Positions 24,001 to 36,000 of a stretch of 52,146 nucleotides of DNA are shown here, in pieces. Positions within the stretch are counted from its first letter, which is position 1; each line of letters starts with the position of its first letter. Source of the stretch: Phoronis australis. Lineage: Eukaryota; Phoronida; Phoronidae. Made by a program: the position numbers and the translations under genes. The stretch covers positions 670,537 through 722,682 of the forward strand of contig NMRA01000006.1 in NCBI GenBank assembly GCA_002633005.1, read 5' to 3'. The notes under the pieces were generated by a model. That model worked only from the letters and a program-made list of their open reading frames with translations. It did no database searches and was not told the origin of the DNA.

Positions 24001-27000
24001 TAAGCAAAAGCAAGCAGCATCCTTAACCTAGCTGAATTCCCGGCTTAAATGACAAAATTCTGCACTGCATCTGCCCTTTACCTTGAGTATAGCACCAATC
24101 AACTCCCAGTTCCACTTCAGGTTTTCCTTGGTCAGCAATACATTGGACTCACGAATGGCTTGACTCACTGACTCCTCATTGTCCTAAACACAAACAACAT
24201 GCTTAATAAATCATCAACACTCATACTTTGAAACTAAATGTTGTTACGCAGGAGCCTAGAAAAATGGCCAAATTTGGCAAACTTGGGAACGACATATCTA
24301 AGAAATGCCTATCCAGTTCATTGTGAAACTTTCACGTACTGTGAATCATGGACTATTCTTCAAAAAATTTTGGAATTATTTTTATGGTATTCCATGTAGG
24401 CATGTGGGATATCAAAAATAGGGCATTTGTTTTTAAGAAAAAAATCAAAAGTTGATTAACCAAAAAGAAAATGATATTTTAGAAAACTGTAACAGCATTT
24501 TTGAGGTTTCATCTTTAAAATTTACATCAAATAAAATTGGACATGCTACTGATACTGTAGCAGTGGTTTTACTATGAAAATAGTAACCTTTAATTTTGCT
24601 AAATTTTGTTAAACAGACATGGTCACATAACCCAGTTGGTATAAAAAGTTAAATTCAAAGTAATAATAATAAATATACTTATACACAGATTATGCTCTAT
24701 GTTATAGCCCTTCATCTTTAATGACTTTAAAGCAACTTCAACAACATACAGAATGTGCAAGCTTCACAGACAGAAACTCAGTTCCTGTACTACATACCTT
24801 CAAACTAATCAGTAAAATGGCTATCGTGTTCAGATTAAACAAGATAGGTAGCTAATAAAATGTGCGGTTCAGAAATCCTGTAAGACATAGGCACCAACAG
24901 GTGACACTTACCTTGGATAGATAAGGCATCAGTTTGTCCTTGGTCAACTTGAGAGGTCTCTTGGCCTCCACTTTGTCCCCTTGAGCAATTCGTAGTATCT
25001 GTTCCAGATAAAGACTACATGGCACTGGACCTCGCTTCTTCAGGGTGTGTAGGCGGTCCAGGAAGGTCACAGCCTTGTACGCTCGTCTGGAAATATGCAG
25101 AGAAGTAAGTACTTCAACTTATCTTCTCATTGCCATTTCAATCAGCTCTAAGAATGACAGGTGTCTAGTATACAACATTTTGAACTTTTATTAAATGAAA
25201 ACGCATTACTCCTTTCCAGATTCTTGGCGTGTACTGACTACATGAATGAATGGAGTGTAAACAGCTCACTTGATGCTTAAAATTTACCAGAATAGTAGTA
25301 ACTAAAGCATGTAAATGTAAAAATCGTCATTAAGTCAGACAGCAATTACAATGGGTAAACTGAAAATAAAAATAAAATACGGCATACAATGCACGTGTAT
25401 TCTCTAGAAAAAAATACAAACAAAAATAAAGACACAAGTCAAGCTTTCATGCAGGAAAAGCTAACTGTTCATCTGGTGAGTGTAGAGAAAATGAAGACTA
25501 CGGGCACGCACAATTGGTGGAACATAATAAAAGTGGGACACTGAGGAAAAATAAGGGGAAAGGAATAATAATGACTCGTGTACTCCATGTCCTGTTTCCA
25601 CCATTGGAGAATACAGAAGCATTTTATACCACACTTCGTTTTTTATTTTTGTTTTATCTCTCCACTCCTGACCACATTTGCTGTTGTTCAGTTGCAATAT
25701 ACACAAGTTTAAAGACTGGTCGTGCCAGGCAGGAGGCCACCTAAGTAACTTGTACACTACTAAAAATTGGCTGTTCCAAGCAGTCACACTATATTTAATG
25801 TCGAGCCCTGAATTGCATTTATTAGTAGTTTTAATTAAATAACAGATACATTGCCAGCACTGTCTTTGATAGAATAATGGTGTTTGCTGGAACTTTGAAA
25901 ATTTCCAGTTAATTACCTTTAGTTCATGACACTGATGAATATCATGAAATACCGTTTCTTTCTTCATTTAAACAAGTCAATCTATTCCATCATTCTTCTA
26001 GTACAAAGTTGGATAGTAGAGAAGACAAGTCTGAGCTATCAACAAGAGTACTCACTCTCGCTCGACAGCAGTTCTGTCCGGTGTAGTGGCTGCAGCTATC
26101 AAACTAGGCAAACACTGGCTGGTTTGGCGGCACTCACTGGGTAGAAGTCTGTTAGACTGTAGAGAGACAAACATATTTTATCAAGGAAATAGACTGCTAA
26201 ACTGAAAATGAACAATACACTGGGTAATTACTATGACTTTTCACACAATGCTTATCCTCTATTATAATTCTTGCAACTAAAGTTTTGCACCATATAAGTC
26301 GGTCGGAGTTTTGTGATTTTAATGAATGTTACTTTACATTGCATTTCATCCATTCTCAAAGCAAATGAAATTATGGTAGGTAAAACCTTCAACTACATAA
26401 CCTCCAGAGTCAGGTCAAATCAATGCCAACGTTCACACAGGTCAAGTCTTTGCCAAACTTTCAGTACAATCAAAATGAGAACACTGGTTCATTTACAATA
26501 CAGTACAAGACAAAAGTAATCAGACAAAATACAGTGCAAGACAAAAGTAATCGACAAATTACCATCTTCCTTTTCATAACTACTAGTTCTGTTAGCAGCA
26601 ATAATGACTGCTAACAGTTATTAGGGCAACAAAACTCTAATTACAAAATGGCTTAACCACCTTACTAAGTGTTAATTACCATTCACTCTACGTTGTGAGG
26701 GAATACTATTCTGATGATGAATCTTGACTTCAGAGCCATAGAGACTTGAAGTTTTGGATCATTTTATCTGAATACTTTTGGTTGGACTGTACATCAAAAT
26801 GAATAACCCCAGTTAGGTAGGGTGAATTATGACATTGTGTTAATGGCAAACATTATCTACATAATTAATTAACAGTGTCTAATGAAATCCCAAATGAGGT
26901 TACCAAGTCTTCCAAAGAAAATTAAATAAATAAGAGAATACTCAAAGAGCTTCAAATGATCACTGTCACTGAGATTTTATGCTGCAGAACGCAATGTACA

Positions 27001-30000
27001 GCAAAGAACTGGTAATTAAGCCACCTCGTGGCGCTAGTTGTCCACTCACCAGATGTAACAGTTCCCCCAGGAGAATGGTGGCCCTCACACATAAATGATC
27101 ATCTCCAGTAACTATCACCTGGACAAGAGCCTACAACAGATAATGTTCAACTCTTTGGTAACACGCAACAAATTAGTACACAGTGTTTGCACACAATTAA
27201 TCAAATGAACTAATAAAACAAGCACCGAATTTCAAACAGGCCTTTCAAAATATCACAAACAATTGCGTTACAATAATTTTGTAGTTTATCTGTTTAGTCC
27301 AGTTACATAACTGTTAACACAACAAGACCCATCTCCTGTGTACCTACGGTGAAATCACCAATTTAGGACAAATGTGGCCGACAAGTGAAATTTCATGTTT
27401 TTTATAGATGGTAAAAAGCACGAAATAAATACTATATAATTTTTAAAGACATATATCACAGCTACCACCAGACAATGATTCTGAAAAATTCTGGACTTTT
27501 TAAAATAATCATTTATGCCAGAAGCATTTAAAAAATGAAGAAAGACCATTGAACTATTTTTGGCCAAAACTGGTGAGACTTTACCGAGTACACCCGCAAT
27601 GATGAAGTCCAACAAAAACTGGGCCATAAACATACCTCAAGAAGACCAGCATGAATGAAGGCCAGTAACAATAAGGCCATGTGGTTGTCTACTAGATTAG
27701 ACCTACAACAAACAGTATACAAAATATCATGTTAAATATGACCATGTGATTGTCCACAAGATTAGACCTACAACAAACAGTATACGAATCATGTGTCACC
27801 AATGCCAAGCATGCATCAACAAATCACCTTCTACTTTCAAAAAAGCATGAGAAACACAGATCGCACTAAGGACACACAGGTATGTAAATACACATGCACA
27901 CACGTGTTCGTACCTAAGTCCACAGAATTGACTTTAAGACAAGTTTTGTTTACTACGACGTCCCATTTACATTTAACACCTAAATTAATAGTCTCTCCAA
28001 TTGGTAACAGTCAGACCTTACATCGGGGGTAACAGTTTAAACAATAACTGCCCCAAGCTTATGACAGTAAGAAAAATAAACAATGTCTAAAATACTGGCA
28101 TGTTCACTGAGTAGTAATTCAGATATTGATGTAAACACGACACACAAGTACAAGTGGATATCAACTTTTATAGCCACATTGGGCCAGCTTTATAAAATAT
28201 TTTAAAATAAGTCATAGGTCAAGAGATGGTACTCTATATGAGTTTTCCAAGACATTTTACAGCAAAGGATGAATTCAACAATTGTTTAGAAAGAAATACC
28301 AATTACCCTAACCCTACTTAGTTAGGCAGGAATCCACAGGTATGATACCACACAAATACTGGAGCTGCAACAGAACACTTGTAGCATCGTAGTGTTTTCA
28401 AAGTGTTCATATCATACCATACCTACTTAACAAAGCTTCTGCAAACACATAACGGATTTTAGTACAGAGACATTATTGAAGTGTATGAAGTCAAGCCATC
28501 ATAAGAGCAGAAAACTTACCTTATCTTGGAAATATGAGGTAATATTGCACGGCCTTCTTCTGCTACGAAACCCTCAAATAATTTCCAAGACATCTGCATT
28601 TCAGAAATATCTGCAACAGCATAATAACAATGAAAAATATTGTATAAAAAGTTAATCAAATCAAATTTACACATTCCTTCAGTGAGAAGTGCAATCACCT
28701 AGTAAGTCAACTATATATGAACGCCAATCATATAGTCAAGCCTAGGTACATAAACAACCAATTATTTCACTCCCAAACTTTTGAATGAATGTCAGAAACG
28801 TTGCTTCCAAATGAGCGAATACTCACACTTTCAGACAAGGTGCCTTTTTACCAGTGATTGACTAGTAGTCAAGATTACTCAGCTGAATAAAGCATCTATT
28901 AAACTGAAGTAAGACCCAAGTTAAAGCTCCAATAAGGACACAAACTTTTCAGACTAGAAACTATTAGGTTTCTTGACTTGACCAACAGGTGGTGCATAGA
29001 CGATTAATATTGAATTCTGCCATGTGAATACCCATGGATATGTTTGTGCCGACATCCACTAATTGAGTATACGCTCAACTAACCTGTCTAGTTTATACCA
29101 TTCAACTACTCAATCACCTTCCCAGCATTTTTATCTAGAAATGTTAAAAATGTGACATTTCAAAAACACTTAACAAAATTTGCATTAGAATTGCTTATAA
29201 TAAAATTGCAGGGTCTCCTGGATGTTTAAGGAACATTTTTTCGTAAGTTGGGAGGTAGGCATTAAAACGAGCAGTGGACGAATACATGGCAGAATATCAC
29301 ACTTACTCTTGCTAATGTTATGAGATTTTCAACTAAAAAATTCTCTTAACAATGTTGTAAGATCTGATTCAGTGTAAGACACCAACAATGATAACAATAT
29401 ATCACCTGCACTGAGCAATGCTTCAGAAAAATTGTCTGTCCACTTGGGAATGGTGAGCCAAAATACTTCATACAAAACATCCATCACATTTTGCTGAAAT
29501 AAGAATTACAGACATGAGCACATAATCAATGTGTTAAGAACACGCCGAAGTGTGTCATGAATTTCAGCGTTGAAGCGTTATCTTTGACAAAACGCACACA
29601 TGAAGAGTCTCTCGGAAATGAGGTTGGAAGAATGCTTGTATAGACACATATATGGGTTGTTTTTGTTTCATGATCACATTGTCAATTTTAGAGTCATCAA
29701 ATCTGTCCTCTCAAAAATGTAGCAAACTACGTGGATGAAAATTCAAAAATAATGAAATTAAAGTGTCCTGTCAACAAATGAATATTCAATACATTTTTGA
29801 ATCATCTTATTTACCAAGCAACAAACAATATTTCAATGAAAGATTGGAATGCGATTTGACACTTCATTATGAAACATTCAATCCCTGATTCGGGGAGCAA
29901 ATTTGTTTGTTTACCGCAACAGTAAGCATGACGGTTTGTATTCATATAATGAATTTAGCCACATCACTTACCCTCTGTATGTCTTTCTTAAGGTAGAGCA

Positions 30001-33000
30001 CGCCTATGAGCGAGTGAATTCCTGTACCATCAGATCGACATAAACGGATCATTCCTACAATGTACAACCACAGAGCGTGTACCTCCACACAATGACAATA
30101 GTACAAGCTAAGTCACTTGGCTCATCATTGCAGAACTCATCAGTCATGATAACTTTTCCTAAATCCCCGATCACATGATCAGACATTTTCTGAGGGTTTG
30201 ACACAGTCCGCAAAAAAGCTGTCAAGCAATTATTGTTTTACGCCATTGCCTATCTCATAAAACATTTGAATATGATATTTATTTCAAATAACAGCTTATT
30301 CAGTTTCAAAATTGTTGATTTTGCATTGAGCTTTAATTTATTTTGGCATTTGATAATAGGGTGCAACAGCAAATTTCACATCATATTAAAGAATAGGCAA
30401 ATCCAAGTGTAGACATAAAATTCAAATGGCAACTAAACTTATTTCACAATCCCAACATTATAAAATAATGGCCATCTAGTGAAACGCACCACAATAATCG
30501 TGATCTTCAAACTGGCACGCTTTTGAGAAGATTAAATTTCGCACTTTATGTGATGCTGTTTGAGCTCAAATACAAAACCAGAAAATGCAACAAAAATTAA
30601 CAATAAATTAAAGTTGTGTCGGACCGCCTCATGTCTTCATTTTAAGCATAGCTCATTAATACTCAAAAGAAGATCTGCCCTACCAATAATTTCTGACAGA
30701 AAGACAGTGAGCATTTATTTGGAAAACGGCATAATTTTTACCCATGTAATACCCCAAAACACAAGTCCAAACATACTTTCAGAAACAGGGGGCTTATAAA
30801 ACCAAAATGTGCCGGCAACATAGACATGAAATGATGACCAATATGCATAACTAAAACAGTTCATGGCACTTGTGGTACCGTTACTTAAGTTTATTTTGTA
30901 GCACATACAAAATAGGCTGAAATAAAGTCTCCCCAGTTTCCCTAAATTTTTCATAACAATTATTTTTATGGTCAAACATATTTTCACTCGTATGCCATAT
31001 TGCGTGCTAAATAAGTGAAGACACCATCCATAGTACATGACAAATAAGTGAAGATACCATCCATAGTACATGACAAATAAGTGAAGATACCATCCATAGT
31101 ACATGACAGAATAAGTGAAGACACCATCCATAGTACATGACAAATAAGTGAAGATACCATCCATAGTACATGACAAATAACTGAAGATACCATCCATAGT
31201 ACATCTATGACAGAGAGTAAAATCTTTTCAACAAAGACAGTCAAATGTTTATACCTGGCCAGGACCTCAGCACCGTGACTAGAGCCATCTTACAGGCAGC
31301 GTAGTGATAGTCTTCATCATCCCTGTCAAAACATATTCTCATTTAATATTCATAATAATATTCATTCCATTGCCAAACACACAGTCACATTCAGTGACTC
31401 TCATGCAATTATGTTTCATGCTGTGTGAATTTAAATGCAGAGAAACTCTCCATCAAAGTATTCTATAAAGGGCTTCATAAGTGAGCCATATTAACAGTTA
31501 CGTCAAAGGGCTTCATAAGTGACCCATATAAAGAATTATGTTAAAGCATTTAAAGCCACACACAACCATAGTTACGGCAAACTAATATCACAAATTTCAC
31601 AATGGAATTAGCAGACTTTACAGGGATGAATCCAGGCTTACTTAAAGCAATCAAAAATCTCCAATCAATACAATTGTTTAACATAAAGAAAAACAACTCA
31701 TTATCTTTTCAAAAAATCCATATGTATTCCACACAAATATGGAGATTGTTAAAGATCGCTGAATGTGGCTTTTAGGAGACTACAACATCACCACCACATA
31801 CCCCTGTTGAGTCTGCTCACTGTTGCCAGGGTGATGCCTGAAATGATCGTCTGTGAAGGGAGCCAGAAGTTGCTGAAATCAAAACACGATATCCCAATGA
31901 AAGAGCATTGCTAAGTGACGCTGGCTTCTGAGAACATGCAGCAATTTTGGAATATCTTACTTCGAATAATGCAAAAGGGATTATTTAACTAATTACTTGT
32001 AATTGACTTCAATCTACTTTTTATCACTGTCAGCAATTTTATTGACAGTGAACACCAACAACTAATTAAGTCACAACTACTATCCAACAGACCTCATCAA
32101 CCGGACTTATTCTACTTCAGTAAGAAAAACGACTTAAATTATGACACCCATGATGCCAACTCTTTACCTCTAAGTCTATATTTGGTTTGATAAGAACTCT
32201 TGTGCGCGGGTGATTCAACATGTACAATATGGATGCCAATAGCGACTCGTTGATTCGCGGGTATTCGTGACAGTCCAGTACACTATGTAACAATGTTGAT
32301 AAGCCACCCCGCTCAGCAACACGCTCCGGACAGTAAAAAGCTGAAATAGACAAAAATCACACATAAATTAAGAGATACAACCCATTAAAGGAAAACATAA
32401 AATGCTTTTAATTTTTATGAATACAAGCTCCTTTCTGCAATTGCCCTGAACACTGAGCTATGCTGGGTACGATATCAAGCCACTTTTGTTCAATTAATTT
32501 TCAAAATGTCAACATGAAGGCAACCAGTGCATCATACTAGACAACTGCCAACAACTGTGTTTCTTTTGGTTATTTCACAGCCTGCTTACGATTTCGTTGC
32601 TAGTAAAAGTAAATATTCTATGTTCGACAAATGAGCCTCAAACGAGACCAACTTTTCATTGAAACGGTTGCTGAAAATTGACTGATCACCATTGTTTTGC
32701 AGACAGGCACAGATACAATGAACAGTTGGACCTTCTCTTCAACTGCCATAGACACCCTAAACTGTCAGTCTCTCTGTTCCCTTTATTAAGTTCATTGAAG
32801 AAGACCAAAGATAGACACTCTGAATAGTAAGTTCCTACGTCCAACAGGCCATAGTTGAGTCCCAAAGTTCAATTCACCCAGTTCACTGAGGTAGTCCGTA
32901 GACACCCAGAATAGTTGGGACCCACAATTCAATTTACTCAGTTCACTTAGGCAGGCCATAGACACCCTGAGTATTTGGGTCCCACAGTTCAATTTACCAA

Positions 33001-36000
33001 GTTTGCTGAGGCAGGTCATAGGCACCCTGCATAATTGACTTATCGCCAGGATTTTGAGTGACAGCTTAACTGACCATTTAGAATGCAGCGTCATTGACAC
33101 ACCTTCGTTTCCAAGCTGCCATTTTACCCGACAAACAACACGTTGCCGGGTAAAACTTATCGTTTGTTAGTCGACATTACGCAAGGGGGCGATAGGTCAA
33201 TTGGTCCCTCAATTCAACTTACCGAGTTCACTGAGGCGGGCCATAAACGCCCTGAATAGTTAGGACCCACAATTCAATTTACTCTGACAGTTCACTTAGG
33301 CACGCCATAGACACATTGAATATTTGGGTCCCACAGTTCAATTTACCAAGTTCACCGAGCCAGGTCATAGGCACCCTCCATAACTGGTACCTAAGTGCAA
33401 CTTACCAAGTTCACTGAGGCAGGCCATAGACACCCTGAATAGTTGGTCCCTCTCTTCAACTCCATCATTACCAATGGAGAGAAGAACATTGAGCAGTGAA
33501 GCAGGTAACTTCTTGGGACACACTAGTATCATCTTACGTAATAACCTCATTGCATGAATTCGCTCAATATGATTGCTGACGCATATATCTAAAGACCTGA
33601 AATAAATGCCATGCAACACATTCAGAATCTGCCACAAATCGTATGAATCAATTGTAAATTAATTGAGAAGACTAATAGCAATTAAAGCCCAATGATGATT
33701 TTTTTTATAATTACCAAAGATTCAACACATAGAATCAACAACAAAAGAAAGTGTGTTATTATTGTTAGTTGAGGAACAAAAATGTAAGTACTAAAGAAAA
33801 GGTGTTATGTCGTTAGTCAAACTTTAGTAAGAGATGACCTCCTGTCAATCACTTGATTGCATAAACTTGTTTCCAACGTCTTTCACAACACTGACATGGT
33901 ATGACAGTATATTTTGTTTTTTAGAGTTCAGGCCTCACATAACACTACTTGTCCAAAAATACAACGTATTCATAAAACTTAATTTAACACTGTGTGCCAA
34001 TAAACAATGGATAAAGATTTTCTCTCAGTCCTAAAACAATGAGACAGATTCCGGAACTAGGGATACACCCATCCACCGGCCCTGCGCATACACTTGACAT
34101 TTGGCAGTGAATGTGGGACTTACCTGGCTACTAATTTATCTATGTGTAGTTCGATCATGACGTCCAAGGTAGCCGGGTCACGTAAGACATATCGCAAGGC
34201 TCGCAGACAGCCTGCCCTAACCTCTTTAGCAGCATGCAGAAGACCCAGTCGTAAACTGGTAAACAGCAAATATAATAATAAATATTCAGTCAGACTTAAT
34301 GATTCAGAGAAAGTAGTTGACATCGGTCATGAATAAGAATAACACTCGCCAATTTTTTCTTTCAGTGCGTACCAATGACAGACAGCAGTGATACCCATGA
34401 CCTGTCCTAAAAAGACATAGATGATAAGGAAAAAACCATTCTGGTGTGTTTTTTGAGAGTTGATGAGATGATGTATTTTTAGGTGCAAATTTTCTTTAAA
34501 AAATCACATGACATGAAGTGGTGCAGTGGGATATTAATCAAGGTATGAAAGTGATTGTCGTTAAGTTGCCAAACAACATTATGCTTCTTATAAAAAAGTA
34601 CCTCAGATACGTTTGTGAAGCTTTTGAAGAAAAGAACTATGCCAAAAGTGAGCAGTAGGTTTCAAAATGAGTCTGGCACAGACCAGAACAAGCCCTGCTA
34701 TTTTATTTGGCCTAATGTCGATATTGACCACAACATTGTTATCCAGAATGTAACAACAGTGTATAGTGCGCCAGATCTATCTCACCTAACCAGCAGTATG
34801 TCAGACTTATGATGGGAGCAGCCTGTGTGGGCGTGTCACAACATTGGCCCTAAACCCAGCATGTGTTATTTAATGTTAAGTTTTATGTGAAGTTTGAAGT
34901 AATGGCAGGGTTTGAACACACGTAGCCCGATGTTATAGCCAAGTACAACTGCACTATCAGCATACCCTTAGAACTGCAGACATGGCTTCATTTTATCAAC
35001 AAGAAAACAAGAAAATGGTCAAAGAGTCAAGAATTTTATAGAACATTTTAGACACCAACCGGATATCAGTTACACTACAACGAGGAGAAACTATGAGGAA
35101 GAATACAGCCAACAAGCCTTCTTACCAGCAAAGAATGTCATGTAGCGAGTATCCAAAATCAGCGTCAGTTTGAAACTTGCAGCAGAGTTTGACAAAATTG
35201 TTCAAGTTACCCAGCTTCTTGCTGTTAGAGATCCCTTGTCTTCTGGATACATTAGTAAGAATATCCTTCACATTCTCTTTCAAGGCTGAAAAAATGAAAC
35301 ATGGATTTCACTGTGCTAACTTAAACTTACAATTACCTTGTGAACAAATTAAAATGAGGTGTTTTAAGATGCTTTATTACCTTAAATACTTTAAAATTTC
35401 ATGACATCACAAGCCATTTGGATTTATGAACAGAAATCTACCGCATACAGGAAATGATTTTTATTCAGTTTCCATATAGCTGAATTCAATTTTATCAACA
35501 TCAAGTTAAACAACTTATTATTTAAAATGACTAGGCAAAAATTGAATTTCGGGCCTCAAAAATGAGGCCTCCTATATTAATACGGAAGGCATCACCGAAA
35601 GGCGGTCGAAAAGTGGGGCCCTCCCATATTAATACGGTAGCGCCCCGCTGAACTTGAAAGGCAGCTGAGAGCAAGGCCTTCCATATTAATATAGGGGCCT
35701 TCCCTTTGAGGCCCGAAATTCAATTTTTAGCTATGTCATTTTAATAATAATAAGTCATTTTAAATAATAACCTGTTGTTACTTAAAGTACCTTAAACAGG
35801 CTGATATTGTAAAGCTTTTCACTCCAACTACTCTAAAATGACAGAATTGAAAGCACCCATACATAAACAAACAGCAGACTCACTTTTATTTAAGTACTCA
35901 GAAAAATTTGTCGATATTACTGTGATTTGCAGAGCATCAGAGTTGGGAAAATTAAGAAGTCCCACAGAGAAGCTACATTTGGCATTGGACATTCATCGTT

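Noticed and set aside
25461-25967. 168-codon minus-strand ORF, the longest free-standing one apart from RICTOR exon 26
   Set aside because: It lies in RICTOR intron 14, runs through a transposon end at 25798, has no recognisable domain and an unusual W/C/Q-rich composition.
30715-31244. Three overlapping minus-strand ORFs with repeated peptides (YYGWYLHLF, SCTMDGIFTYL)
   Set aside because: They are produced by the 33-base minisatellite, whose length is a multiple of three.
32792-33100. ORF with repeated RVSMACLSEL-like peptide as an extra RICTOR exon
   Set aside because: It consists of copies of the exon 5 end within an array; there is no acceptor and no counterpart in other Rictor proteins. 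Kept as a repeat instead.
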